NCBI GenBank assembly: GCA_903813345.2
Contig: CAIIXF020000002.1
Location: forward strand, 15,262,467 to 15,326,466
DNA from: Owenia fusiformis
Taxonomy: Eukaryota; Annelida; Polychaeta; Sabellida; Oweniidae
DNA length: 64,000 nucleotides
Direction of reading: 5' to 3'
Below are positions 39,001 through 48,946 of the stretch, piece by piece. Position 1 is the first letter of the stretch; each line of letters opens with the position of its first letter. The position numbers and the translations under genes were made by a program. The notes beneath the pieces were generated by a model. It did not search any database, was not told where the DNA came from, and saw nothing but the letters and a program-made list of their open reading frames with translations.

Positions 39001-41200
39001 CACCCTCACCCCCTGCAGATCACTCCTCGTTGTCGCAGTTCTCACCCTCTGTACTCCCATCTACATCACCCCAGGATGAGGCACCAAAAAGTCCATCAAG
39101 TCGAACATCATCACCAGTGGTAGATGTGGATTATGTTCCTAATGAACAGGAGCTTGCTTTAGCAAACATACCAGGTAAAACTTGAATTATCGTGTATTTT
39201 GAAATTCATCTCATCAAACATCATTGGAGATTGAATATTTGGATATTATGGTCTATCATTATAAGAATTTTTATTTGAGAGTAATCATTGGCTCATTTAT
39301 TTACTGGAGTAATGTATTTCATTTAGTCAAGTAATGTGTCTTTTGTATATCATTTAGTTTTCCATGTACATGTATATAGTTTACAGTAATGAAATAAAAT
39401 AATTATATAAAATAATTAATGTTCAATTTTACTCAAACTTATTTAAATAAAATTAAACAGGTCAGGAGGTCTTTGATCCAAGAAAGCGACAGTTTAGCGA
39501 AGAGGAACTTAAGCCCCAGCCTATGATAAAGAAATCGAAGAAGGTAAGCAAAAAATAACTTCCCCTCTCTTTCACCTCCCTCAGGGATGGGGTCAGGGTT
39601 CTCAAAATCTGAATTTGAAATTAACAAGGGGGGACCCCTTTTTGTTTTCAAAATGTTGGCCCATTTTTCAAAAAGGCTGATTTTAAAATTAAGCTTATAT
39701 GCCTTAAAAGCCTATTTGTTTCTCTAATGACATGTTCAAAATTTTAAGAGTTATGATAAAATTGTTTTTGTGGGATTTGCTACCCTGGGGAGATGCTGTT
39801 TTTCATGTTTCATAAGGCTGATCTACCACGTCTAGAAATAAATTAACCTATTTTCGGCATATGGTTAATGGTTTCCAATACCTTGACATTTGATACTAAG
39901 ATCTAAGAGAATACGGATAATTGATTATTGAAATACTACCTTCAATGGGTTCTTTTGTCAATCGTGTGTTTTTCTCGACATTCGGAAAGGCAGAATTATA
40001 CGCTACACAAAACACTTCATTACTTCATATATTATGATATAAAATATGCAGTAGAGAGCAATTATCTGTCCTTCCCAAGTTGGCACAGTTTCTGAGATAT
40101 TGTCAATTTTGACCTAAAAAGACCTGACATTTTCAGGGAACTTTCTCATGTATGGCAGTCAATGGCAGGTTTTGTTTTAAAGTTACTAAGTAACTGAGTA
40201 AATAACTCAGTAACTGTGAGCACAGAACTGTTGGTCCTTTAAAACAATTTTCTTCTTCCCCAAATGAGAATGACTCATTCATTTGGGGAGAAAGTTGCCC
40301 TTGGGGAGAAAAAGACCTATATATTGTTGATGACTTGATGTCAATTTTGCAAATTGTATAGAAAATGTTCATTTGGGAAGGAATGTGTTTCATGGAGAAT
40401 TGTAGAAAAATGAGTGAGGAATATTAGTGATTTGTTAATAATAGACAGGAATTCTCATTTTTAATTCATTATTTCTTATGTAGTTTTTAATTAGTAAAAT
40501 AAGCTGTTAACGGATATTGGGAGTTTCAAATTATATGTTAATATAGAAAATCATGATGTTTTTCTATAATATTCTCACAGTCGTGATGTTCAGTTGGTTG
40601 ACTCTTGGCATTACATGTACTTGACTTGAAGTAGACTAATGAACTAGATGTAAGGAAAAATAATCTTGATAGCTATAATCAGAGATTGTTGGTGTCTCAA
40701 ACCTGCCTTGAAGAATGAATATGACCACAACTTATTGCTCGCTACTTACATTTTAATATATGAAAACACAAACATGAATTAGGATAGCAAAATGTGTCTT
40801 GATTTAATATTTGCCTCCATGGTAACAATGATATCAAATTGTTGTTATATAAGTGTGAATTTCAAAGACTGGCAAGTCATAGAAAACCATATATTTTCTT
40901 GGATTATTAAGTCTAATTGTCTATAAACAAAATAAGGTTTGGACTCCTTTCACAAATTCTTAATAATTCCAGGTTTTTGTGGCAGAGGATGCTAAAGACG
41001 ACAAGTATTGGAATAGACGTCGTAAAAACAATGTTGCTGCCAAGAGATCACGTGATGCACGTCGCGTCAAAGAAAATCAAATCGCAATGCGTGCAAGTTT
41101 TCTGGAAAAGCTCAACAATGAGGTGAAGGCCACATTGAAGAAAACATTGAAGGAAAATGAAGAGCTCAAAAAGAGGCTTTCAAAGTACGAGCCTGTTTAA
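23911..41200 (+). CDS. HLF: PAR-bZIP transcription factor (HLF/TEF/DBP family), five coding exons
   Basis: Distal isoform exons: 23911-24016, 36239-36451, 38956-39174, 39461-39543 and 40973-41200. The phases are 1, 1, 1 and 0, and the total is 849 nt or 282 residues. Exon 2 has the conserved activation segment ([13 protein letters not shown], then [15 protein letters not shown]). Exon 4 and the start of exon 5 hold the PAR domain ([19 protein letters not shown], then [13 protein letters not shown]). Exon 5 has the basic region ([18 protein letters not shown]), then [11 protein letters not shown] and a leucine zipper ending in SKYEPV. Such factors bind RTTAYGTAAY (D-box) sites as dimers, acting in circadian output and metabolism in vertebrates. 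The length fits HLF (about 295). Exon 3 could instead start at 39019, where GCAG follows a pyrimidine tract; this is also in frame and removes 21 residues. A single PAR factor is expected in most invertebrates, so HLF is a family label. Confidence 0.95.
24440..25035. repeat. Foldback element with about 210-bp arms in bZIP intron 1
   Basis: The left arm (about 24,450-24,670) and right arm (about 24,800-25,027) are inverted copies. Shared blocks include GCGAACGTCTTATTCTTTTG, TTTTAGCATTCTT, GTGTAGTTGAATCCACAATT and ATCGGCAGAA. The loop is about 130 bp. It is non-coding. Confidence 0.83.
25383..25745. repeat. Dispersed repeat, copy 1 (partner at 30,855-31,210)
   Basis: A stretch of about 350 bp matches 30,855-31,210 in the same orientation. 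Shared blocks are AAAGAGAGAATCAGA, TTTTAGAATATTTCTGGCT, AATAATGTATTATTTT, ATAACTTCACCAATTTAT and GGCAGGTCAATTG or its variant. The divergence is moderate. Confidence 0.75.
25801..25827. repeat. Poly-C tract
   Basis: 26 of 27 bases are C, interrupted by one G. Such runs can form i-motif or G-quadruplex structures and often mark assembly uncertainty. Confidence 0.85.
27040..27090 (-). repeat. Short dispersed repeat, inverted copy of the repeats flanking the P450 gene
   Basis: CATCATGATAAACCATGACA then TCTTCTCAGCCCTGAGA is the reverse complement of sequence at about 47,640-47,704 and 52,400-52,447. Confidence 0.75.
27121..27265. repeat. GGCATACCCTATGGCA minisatellite
   Basis: About five degenerate units of 28-30 bp (GGCATACCCTATGGCACCGT). 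A shorter inverted version is at about 29,465-29,535, outside the other end of the element at 27,541-29,203. Confidence 0.8.
27541..29203. mobile_element. TIR element (ATGTCCCCACCA) with a CCGT minisatellite and 163-bp tandem repeats
   Basis: The left ATGTCCCCACCA and the right TGGTGGGGACAT form a perfect 12-bp inverted pair. Near the left end is a (CCGTCCGTCTGT)n run at 27,585-27,657. The rest is about six tandem units of about 163 bp, each with GGCATTCTGGGTAAATGTCA, GGCAGCCATTTTGGATTTTC, AAATCTTGTCTGTAAAGTC, and GATCAATTTCAAATTTTCAG. Elements of this look, opening ATGTCCCC and followed by CCGT repeats, are common in marine invertebrate genomes from general recall. There is no transposase. 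The repeat is stop-free in one minus-strand frame, which is an artefact. Confidence 0.82.
28130..29180. repeat. 163-bp tandem repeat inside the ATGTCCCC element
   Basis: GGCATTCTGG anchors lie at about 28,271, 28,434, 28,598, 28,758 and 29,079, with a variant (GACATTCTGG) at about 28,919, giving a period of 158-164. Units diverge most at the two ends and least in the middle, as expected for unequal exchange. Confidence 0.85.
29700..30010. repeat. Two-copy direct repeat, about 220-bp spacing
   Basis: AGAAATAA, TTAGTCATTGAATATTCATA and TGATGTCATATTTGAAATC at about 29,720-29,790 recur in variant form at 29,941-30,005. Confidence 0.6.
30015..32758. mobile_element. Candidate 2.7 kb element with GCGTAGCCAGG-type ends
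   Basis: The left end, about 30,017, reads ACATAGCCGTAGCCAGCGGG. The right end, about 32,758, reads inverted as CAGTGGCGTAGCCAGGATTT. GTGGCGTAGCCAGG termini are a familiar end of animal DNA transposons. AACCCCCGGTCA occurs inside both ends. The interior contains a dispersed-repeat copy (30,855-31,210) and no transposase. Sequence just outside the two ends (about 29,825-29,905 and 32,812-32,890) is similar in direct orientation. The pairing is tentative because the TIRs differ. Confidence 0.5.
30855..31210. repeat. Dispersed repeat, copy 2
   Basis: Partner of 25,383-25,745 in the same orientation. This copy has an extra segment (AACGGTTACCATTCT) and an insertion of CAAAACGCTGTGAAATGAAT, a phrase also present at 30,635-30,655. 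Confidence 0.72.
33150..33270. repeat. Short hairpin, about 45-bp arms
   Basis: GGGCAATATAGTGAAACATT then GGACCAAGGGCC pairs with GGCCCAAGGTCCAATATTTC then ACTATTTTGCCC across a few bases. It can fold into a stable stem. Confidence 0.8.
33280..34744. other. Intronic sequence upstream of the proximal bZIP first exon
   Basis: AT-rich sequence. No coding exon was recognised. The final few hundred bases should contain the promoter and 5' UTR of the proximal first exon, but I see no TATA box in a convincing position. Confidence 0.4.
34745..34841 (+). CDS. HLF: PAR-bZIP proximal alternative first exon (isoform B)
   Basis: ATG opens [20 protein letters not shown] then [12 protein letters not shown], ending in phase 1 at a strong donor (G/GTACGT). 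The frame joins exon 2 exactly as the distal exon does (Gly-Asn-Lys-Glu). With it the protein is 279 residues. It lacks the LRSLLENP motif. Alternative first exons are known for vertebrate TEF and HLF and for Drosophila Pdp1. The case rests on ATG context, donor and phase; no transcript is available. Confidence 0.68.
35130..35139 (+). promoter_or_regulatory. Perfect PAR-bZIP D-box, ATTATGTAAC
   Basis: It matches RTTAYGTAAY, the site bound by HLF, TEF, DBP and the repressor E4BP4/NFIL3, 290 bp downstream of the proximal first exon. It could give feedback control of that promoter. A chance match in AT-rich DNA is quite possible. Confidence 0.3.
36239..36451 (+). CDS. HLF: PAR-bZIP exon 2, activation segment
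   Basis: Acceptor CTTTCAG and donor AG/GTAAAA. It encodes a KEKDGKKEG linker, then [15 protein letters not shown] and [15 protein letters not shown], the conserved block of HLF and TEF. It is shared by both first exons. Confidence 0.93.
36452..38955. other. bZIP intron 2, with a degenerate CTCATCTC repeat
   Basis: No exon was recognised. From about 37,310 to 37,615 a degenerate unit of about 20-25 bp (ACAACTCATCTCTTAGATA) repeats more than ten times. The rest is AT-rich. Confidence 0.6.
38956..39174 (+). CDS. HLF: PAR-bZIP exon 3, Pro/Ser-rich linker
   Basis: It encodes a proline- and serine-rich region ([16 protein letters not shown], then [20 protein letters not shown]) ending [15 protein letters not shown], which corresponds to the end of the linker before the PAR domain in HLF. 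Two in-frame acceptors exist: TTATAG at 38955 and the better pyrimidine-backed GCAG at 39018. Which one is used is uncertain. Confidence 0.82.
39461..39543 (+). CDS. HLF: PAR-bZIP exon 4, PAR domain
   Basis: It encodes [20 protein letters not shown] then PMIKKSKK, nearly identical to vertebrate PAR domains. Donor AAG/GTAAGC, phase 0. Confidence 0.95.
40973..41200 (+). CDS. HLF: PAR-bZIP exon 5, basic region and leucine zipper
   Basis: Acceptor [22 protein letters not shown] leads into the basic region, with the Asn and Arg contacts of [14 protein letters not shown], then a zipper of five heptads ending KYEPV and TAA. The zipper is shorter than vertebrate HLF by a few residues and Lys-rich. 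Confidence 0.96.
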   Translation, partial: VFVAEDAKDDKYWNRRRKNNVAAKRSRDARRVKENQIAMRASFLEKLNNEVKATLKKTLKENEELKKRLSKYEPV

Positions 41201-43346
41201 TTGTAAACTTCTTTTGACCATGTAAGGCCAAGCAAGGATAAATAGACCTTACAATAGCAAAGTCAAAGTGTATAAACATATTCTTTCAAATTCATAATTC
41301 CATTTCATACATGTAGATTCAAGATTTAAGCCATGTGACATCCAAATATAATATTCATGTTTTAGTGTTTAAAGTCTGTCACATTTAGCTTACTCATCTG
41401 AATATTCAATATGTATATAGCATAGGGAGCATGATGTATTGAAATGAAAGCATAGATTTATACACTTTGACAAAAAGCTCATATTTATGGTGTATGTATG
41501 TCTCTACCAGATTTTGTCAATATAAGGCCCATGGCTTTGATCTCTAACATCTGGAACTTTTTACAAATTATTTTGCCTTATTTGTCATTGCAATATGCAC
41601 AAGATATTGTTTCTGTATAGAAAATTCCCATATGGGCCTTTGAAATGTTGTTTGTGAATTAGAATAAGCAAAAAGATCCCCAGCCATTTCTGGTGCTTTT
41701 GAGAGAGATCTTGGGAAAGTTGCATACACTGTACATCAGTCGTACACATCACCACTGAAGCATACAGAACAGATAAAACATGATTTAGTTATGTAAGAAG
41801 CCCATGAGAATATTTGGCTTCTTGGAAGGCTGTGACTCAAATGTAGCATACATCCATGTTAGACTGATCATAAATTTGGGGTTGTAGTGAGAGAAATTGA
41901 ATTGAGTTGGAAGTCGGAAACAGTTTCACTTGCTATGACCCTGCCATTGTATATAGTTATAGAGAAATGTGTGCAGTTAGAAAGCAGCAGACAGCCCAGC
42001 TTTGCTACCTGTACAACATGATCATACTTAAAAGAGCTATACTGTAATTGTCGTCTTATGTATCCCAAGGCACCAAATGGTGTTTTCATTTCACTCGATT
42101 CTACACATCCCATTTCATTGTCCTATGTAAATGACATTTTAGCAGGGCAATGTGTGATATTTATCACTGTATGTCTTGCTCAATATTTTGAATCATAATT
42201 AGATGATTTCAGCAGAGTACTTCATTATATTCAAATGATGTAAACATAGTGACGTATCATGTTTAAATGATTCTATAATAATAGCATATATTAATATGAT
42301 ATGAACATTTAAGAGTGGGCTGGAAAGACGCACAATGTACAGAGTATAATAGAATGTAATGAAAATGTGTCATGCGTAAATTGATGTTGTACGTATGTCT
42401 TCATTCAGTGAACATGTTACTCAAAGAGACGCCATCTGTTGAAAACAATTGCCATCAAATGCGAGGATTTGAATCATTTGCTCTATTTCAAAATTAACAC
42501 GGTTGAAATGTTGAGTTCAAATCATACATGCATACATTCTCTCATGGTGAAACTTGCTTGCTTCAGCATATACATCTTGTTGTAGGTTTAAGAGACATGG
42601 CCTCATAATGTTACATCTTGTTGTAGGTTTAAGAGACATGGCCTCATAATGTTACAAATCAAATCACTTCACTTGGAGCCAAACTTTACACTCACTTACA
42701 GTACAGCATTTTAAGCAAAAAGGCTGATTTAAGAAATATATATATAGATTATTTTTTTATCATATAAAACATCGTTAGGAGAAAATATATTATAAAATAG
42801 ATGAGGAAATAATCAGGAATTATAAAAAAGCTGTCAGTCAAGTTATCACTACTATTATATATTAGATATTTAACATGATCGGTGTAACATATCTATCTTT
42901 ATATAGACCAATCAGATTAAAGACATTATAGGTATAATCTAATAGAAATCAAGCTCATAGCATGAATTGTACATTTTTCAGAAATTTGGATTGACCAATT
43001 TTTTCAAATAGTTCACTGTATATTTCATTGTCATCATAGAATCATTTTGAATCACAAGATTTTCGATTTACAAAAATATAATTGAATCATCATTATGAAG
43101 AATAGTTGAAAGGTTTTCAATTTGTAAATATAATGTATATGAAAAAAGAGTTGCTTATTATCCCAACAAACAATGTTTGGAGGGATATAGAGAATTCAGC
43201 CATTTGATCATTCTTTCTTCTGTCTGGTTGATAACTCCAGTATTGGGTTGACAGACATTGTTCAAAATCTAAAAGCTAATGCCCAATTGATGTTAGACCC
43301 CTGCTCAAGCAAAATTTTCCAACATGACTACTGTATTCAAAAAGGT
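41201..43346 (+). other. Probable 3' UTR of the PAR-bZIP gene
   Basis: Gene-free sequence after the stop. PAR-bZIP genes often have long 3' UTRs. The first clear AATAAA on this strand that I noticed is at 44,250-44,255, beyond the MITE, so the end is uncertain. GTTATGTAAG at about 41,787 is a near D-box. Confidence 0.45.
42571..42652. repeat. 41-bp perfect tandem duplication
   Basis: TACATCTTGTTGTAGGTTTA then AGAGACATGGCCTCATAATG T is present twice with no visible mismatch, at 42,571 and 42,612. Probably a recent slippage or duplication in the bZIP 3' region. Confidence 0.9.
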
Positions 43347-43347
43347 A

Positions 43348-43836
43348 CCGGATTTTCTCGCATATAAGCCCTGGGCGTATAACTGAAAGAAGGGGTAATT
43401 TCGTCTGTTATTTTACCTCTTATTTTTCGCCCATGGGCGTATAAGTGTACTACTTTCGATTTTTGGCCCAGTGGGCGTAAAGGTGAGAAGAGCTGATGAA
43501 TACAATGGTTCCTCAAAGACTACCGTGCCTACTGTTGTAGTCCTACCGCATGTTTTGTAAGAATTATAAAGGAAATGTCACCTACAACCTTGGACTTAAT
43601 GTTGAAACAAAGTAACAACAGAACGATCCACCACTGCCACTTACGGCACAGCGTTGAACTTAATGTTGAAACAAAGTAACGACAGAACTATCTGCCAGTG
43701 ACAAAATACTCTTGAATTTATTGAAAAAATCAATAAATAATCATTTTTTATAGGCCCATGGGCGTATAAGCGTACTACATTCGATTTTTGGCCCATGGGC
43801 CTAAATTTAGGGGGGCGTATATGCGAGAAAATCCGG
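43348..43836. mobile_element. 489-bp MITE with TA target duplication (Tc1/mariner-type)
   Basis: The left CCGGATTTTCTCGCATATA and the right end, inverted, are identical for 19 bp and continue GCCC after one mismatch. TA lies on both sides (43,346-43,347 and 43,837-43,838). Inside, GGGCGTATAAG then GTACTAC and TTCGATTTTTGGCCCA occurs twice, as does ACTTAATGTTGAAACAAAGT (43,594 and 43,657). There is no transposase. TA duplication fits Tc1/mariner or pogo. Confidence 0.85.
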
Positions 43837-43838
43837 TA

Positions 43839-46789
43839 ACCTTTTTTCATGAAGAAATGTAATTTTTGATGTTTTATCATATTTGGTCTAAATTTATAGA
43901 CTGATGTCCTATGAGCATTGGACCTCTGTTCATAAAGGAACAAAATGGCTGCTGAATTTAAAAAACACCATATTTAGAAGAATCTATCTAATTTTTCATA
44001 TCCCAAACATAGATAAGTTATCAAATTTGGTCCACATTTTATAGGCTGATGATTGTGACCATTAGATCTGTACTCAAGAAGGAAAGTTGACTTTGACATC
44101 TTGGATGCCAAAATGATGAGTGATTTGATTGTTTGTTTGATGGGATTTGCTGCTCCGGGGAGTTGCTGTTCTTATAAGTTTAAAACACATAAGTGGTGTG
44201 GTACCCTTAGTTATACACATACATGTATGTTATGTCAGTAAGAAAACAAAATAAATATTCTGAATACTGAATATGAATTTAGTCTTTATGTTAAATTCAA
44301 ATGATAGGACAATTGTTTAAAGGCCATCTCTGACTTCTTATTTTACCCAAATCTTCCATGATGAAACTCATCCTTTTGAGTAACACCTGTCATAACCTGT
44401 GTAATCACTCTGGCCTCGGAAAATCTACTTTATTGACATCTCTGTGGGACCTCGTTCTATTGAACATTTTCCACCAGTGAACACTGTTTTGTTGCTCCTA
44501 AAGGTCACTGTACATAAGCTTCACTTGAATACTCGTAGATGGCAGTTTTACTTTTACTAGTTTTACAGTGAAACTTGCATATCCGAACAGCTTTCTAAAC
44601 TCTATGTCAATGTGAAAGTTTATTTCTGTCCCATGTTTCTTGCATTTAAGAAAAACTCTAAATGTATGGCAGGTGTGAAAGAAATGATGGTCCCCTGGGG
44701 ATTATGGTCCCCTTTCTCAACGGCCCTTACTGGCCCTGATTGCGTATAAGATAATGAGGGAAAGAGTTGTATTTAGGTCACCATATAAATCAATGGAGAG
44801 TAGGACCATAATTTGATAGGACCTCCTATCCGTTTACACCGGTCTAGGAAGCATTTGTATTGGACAGATTTTAGTGTACACAATAGTTTCATTGAAACAG
44901 TAAAGGGAAGTTCTTTGTTTTTAAGGTAGAAGTTCAGTGTCCATTGCGCAATCAGATCGCGCCTTTCTAATGCCTAATACAAAAAATAAAACTTCGATAT
45001 TCGTGGCGTGAAAACGCTGGGACTTACATTTTTAAACCCCACTGGCGGATCTAGAAGCTAACAGAGGGGGGGGGGGGCACATTTCAAACTAGGCAAAATA
45101 ATTTTGGTCCCCTAAATCCAAAAATTGGACCAAGATTTTGAAAATTTAAGGCTCACTTTTTACCATTTGGCCAAATAGGCAAGGCCAAGTTACGGCCAAA
45201 AAAGACCCATCAATTTTCTGAATTTTGAATTTATTGAGACGAAGGATACAGTCTAGGTGCGTATAGTCTTTTTATTTTTTCGTGAAGCCACTCAGTAAAA
45301 TCCCGATTTCTCTGCAACCTGATGTCCAATCGATCATTCAAGTATCTATGTGTTCCTGACACGCTTGGGCGTTCCGATTTCAGTCATGAATTACGTCAAT
45401 TTCGCGTGCAAACATTAGGTAGACGTGTGGCTTCACGAAAAAATGAGCAGCACTTAATTTAAAACAAACAAGGCAAGGCAAAATGAGTTGAAAGCAATAT
45501 AAAACTTCCATAAGATTTCTGAACAATATTGCTAACGTGTGCTAATCAAGGGCGTTACAATACCCGGGAATTTATCGGTTCGTGCAGTACTTGTTTGTGA
45601 TAGCGTCCTCTGTAGGTCACTGTGCTTAATAGCCTACAGTAATACGGGGTAGGATATCGGGAATTCGGTCAGTTTCCATCCGTCGATTACGCTATGAATT
45701 GAAGCAAGTGTGACCACTTTATCCACATAAACAATTTGATAATTGATTAAATCTTTAAACAAAATCGATAAACACGTTATACACTTCCTATCTCCTTAGA
45801 AATTAGCATGTATTTATGGATTGTGTTTTCGAACAAGGCTCGACCCAGACCAATAGGGAAATCCTTATGCTAATTAGTATGACGTCATATTTTCCTGGGG
45901 AATCCTAGATTTCAAAGCCTCAGGCTGTTATTGTGTCAAATGTAAACGCTCTTTTGCAGACAGAAAATTGACAGATTAGCTTTTAACTTTCAGCTTTGAT
46001 GTTTAAATATTCTGTATTTCTACCGGACTTCTTGCTGAATATCATATAATGTTATAACTTGATTTGGACCATTGCCTGATTGATCATTCTGAAATTTTGA
46101 TTGTGATTCATGATTGATTGGCAAGAAAAATAATTACTATTGTTTTCCAGCGAAGTCAAAATGTTACAGCATGAGTTATAATGTCGAGTTTGCATCATGT
46201 TAAATTCCTGCTAGTGATTAGAAGTCCATGCACAAGCATACACATAAGTAGACGTGGATCCACGGCTCTAGTGAGACAAACACACCCAGGCTCCAGGCCG
46301 TGGATGGAAATATAAAACTATTTAAGGCACAAACTGGTATTTAATAGACCGATATGTAGTGTCTGCCATGTATTGAAGGTAAACCAATCTGCATTATTAA
46401 TGTTACTTCTATCAATACATGGATTGTGCAATGGAAAAGCAATGGCACAATCAAAAATGTGCATACTAGTATCAATCGTGAATATCTCTCGGTTCAAAGC
46501 TTATTTCCAACAGAATCGTGTCAAAATATGTGTCTGAGTAACAGTAATACATTATAAGATCGCAAACTCTTATCAGCCGAATGGCTCATTTTCAACGAAA
46601 TGTCCTTAAGACAACAGCCCTGGGTCGCGCCTGAGACCAAAAACTATTTCAAATAGCCCTCCTCTCAAATATATTGGATAATCACATTTATGCATGCGCG
46701 CGCAGCTCATCCACTGAACGAAACGCCACTTCCCGCTGAAATCACCGGGTATTGATCTTTCCCTTGTGCTAACTTGAACCATCCAATAA
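43839..46789. other. Intergenic DNA with single transposon termini
   Basis: No gene was recognised. A terminus of the GGTAG.AGTTCAGTGTCCAT type is at about 44,925-44,965. ACTGGCGGATCTAG at about 45,040 followed by a G-run looks like another transposon end without a clear partner. A perfect palindrome TATGACGTCATA (CRE core) is at about 45,888. Confidence 0.45.
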
Positions 46790-47315
46790 CACTGGTGATC
46801 CGCTCGATTACGCTGGTTACCGAAACGGTTCGTTTTGGTAACAAAATGTCGGAACGTCGAAGGTACGATTTTTCTTTTTTCCTTATTACACGCGTTGTAC
46901 GGGCAGAATCCCAACGACGTTTTTTCTCACAAACGTGTATCAGCATCATATGTTTTAGAAAATGTACATGTTTGCGAAAAATAGCTCAGAAGACAACATT
47001 ATTCCTCACTTAAGTTACATAAACGGTTTGAGTTAAAAGTGCAGATCTTAACTGTTTTTCGAAAAACCGTTTATGTAACTTAAGTGAGGAATTAAATCGA
47101 CGATTCTGTTGTCTTCTGAACTATTTGTTCGCAAATATGTACATTTTCTTAAACATGTGATACTGATACACGTTTGTATTAAAAATGTCGTGGGATGATT
47201 CTGCCTACAACGTGTAAAATAAGGAAAAAGGAAAAATCGTACCTTCGATGTTCCGACATTTTGTTACCAAAAGGAACCGTTTCGGTTACCAGCGTAATCG
47301 AGTGGATCACCAGTG
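46790..47315. mobile_element. Long hairpin (foldback) element, about 240-bp arms, 5-bp target duplication
   Basis: CACTGGTGATCC at the left is the inverse of GGATCACCAGTG at the right. The arms run almost the whole length: TCGATTACGCTGGTTACC, ACAAAATGTCGGAA, GGTACGATTTTTC, CAGAAGACAAC, and CTCACTTAAGTTACATAAAC all pair. About 40 bp form the loop (around 47,028-47,060). AATAA flanks both ends (46,785-46,789 and 47,316-47,320). Any transcript would be a long double-stranded RNA. Short frames within it are mirror artefacts. Confidence 0.9.
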
Positions 47316-47615
47316 AATAAATCTGGCCTCATTTTTATTCAACTTATAAGCTTATACTTAGGAGATAAGTGCTATTCTAAGTGCACATGTACCGACAAGC
47401 AAAACTGGTAAGTATATTTCACTACTTTTCTGTTTGTGTAATAATCTCAATAGGTACAAAGATCTGAACATTGTATTAGCCTTCGAGAAATCAATAAACA
47501 GTAGCTGCTTATGGAACGTTCTGAAACAGGAATAGAGGGAGGATGAGAACCACAGTCATATTTTATTTCGAATGGTGAGTAACTGCAAAATGGCAACCTC
47601 AGTATTGAAGCAATG

Positions 47616-47705
47616 GAGTCATCCTGATACGCATAGCATCTTTCTGTTTCACCTGAAACATCGGTGGGCTGAGAAGAAATGAAATGTCATGGTTTATCAT
47701 GATGC
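47616..47705 (+). repeat. 90-bp dispersed repeat upstream of the P450 gene
   Basis: ATAGCATCTTTCTGTTTCAC, GAAACATC, GGGCTGA.AAGAAATGA and ATGTCATGGTTTATCATGAT are shared with 52,358-52,447 in the same orientation and partly with 27,040-27,090 inverted. Confidence 0.8.
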
Positions 47706-48946
47706 AGTGGAGTAGGTCATATATATTCTTTGGTGAACGTGTTCAAGAAGATCTTATAGTGAAGATAGGTCATTTAATTTGGTAGTCGTGTACTGAACTC
47801 AAGACCATGTATGGTTATATTGTCGTGTAATGATGTCATATGGTAGTAGTAGTGCACTGAAATGAAGGTCATGTTTAATAGTTTATGGTAGTTGTGTACT
47901 GAAGTTAATGTCATGTATATGGTGGTGGTCGTGTACTATGTGAGCGATCACATGCCGATTTGACAGTATGTTACTTATATGGTACTCGTAGACTAGTTCA
48001 TATGTCTATACCCTTGCTTGTTATTGAACTATTGGCAATTCAACTCGTAATTGAAGATCTCAGATAATATGAAAACAATAGGTTATGTGATAATGCTGCT
48101 AATAAAACTATTGAGTTTGATGCCTTGTTTCCCAACTCTCATGAACTTGCTCAACATCCTTCTTGATAAAGTTGATACAGTATCTAATACCTTGATATCT
48201 CCCTTTACAGATCAGAAACTACAATGTACACGCCTAACCATCGATAACGTACAGTGACCTGTGATGTAGGTTTCAAAAAATTATCTAAGGAATATGATGA
48301 ATTATTCCATGTTTAATTTCATGTGCATGCTCTTGCCATGACTTATTACTTTCTAATTACGTTAACAGATTCTCGAGCAGTGCTCGAGTTTCTCTTGGTT
48401 ATTCTACCCACATAAAATGAATATAACCAACTTTTTTCCAATCGTCCAATTATTGTAGTCAGGACTTTAAATTGTGTTTTGTTATAAATTGTTTTATTTC
48501 CATATGACATCTTTTTTAGAATTTTCAGCCCGATTTTAGTATTTTACAAGTACATGTAACTTATCTTTTCTAGATCTTGCTAGTCTTATTCATTCAGGTG
48601 TCGCTTCGACCCTTTCCATTTTTATTTAGTATTTCGAAATGAAAATTTGATATTATGTTTCTCTGGAAATTTCTTTCTAAATTACTCAATTAATTTGTCT
48701 CAACAAGTAGATTCATTTTGGATAGTATTGCTAGAATCCATTTTCAATAATTAGAATAAGGGGTTGTTAAACAGGACAACACCGTATAAGTGAATTGCGA
48801 AATCTCTGTATTATCGCTCTGTATATCTCATTTATTTCATTTTAATATTTTCATTTATAGACATAATTCAAAGTGATCACTCGTTGCGATAAAGGGATAT
48901 CACCCAAACTAATCATATACGTTCTGCATCACACCTGGGTTAAGCA
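47706..48946. other. Upstream flank of the P450 gene
   Basis: A degenerate GTCGTGTACTGAA / TGGTAGT phrase recurs at about 47,780-47,950. No exon or clear core promoter was recognised. Confidence 0.4.

Noticed and set aside
38762-39079. 105-codon frame overlapping bZIP exon 3
   Set aside because: Wrong frame relative to exons 2 and 4; the exon-3 frame gives the PAR-bZIP linker instead.
46606-47013. Short frames on both strands over the hairpin
   Set aside because: They lie in an inverted-repeat element and mirror each other.
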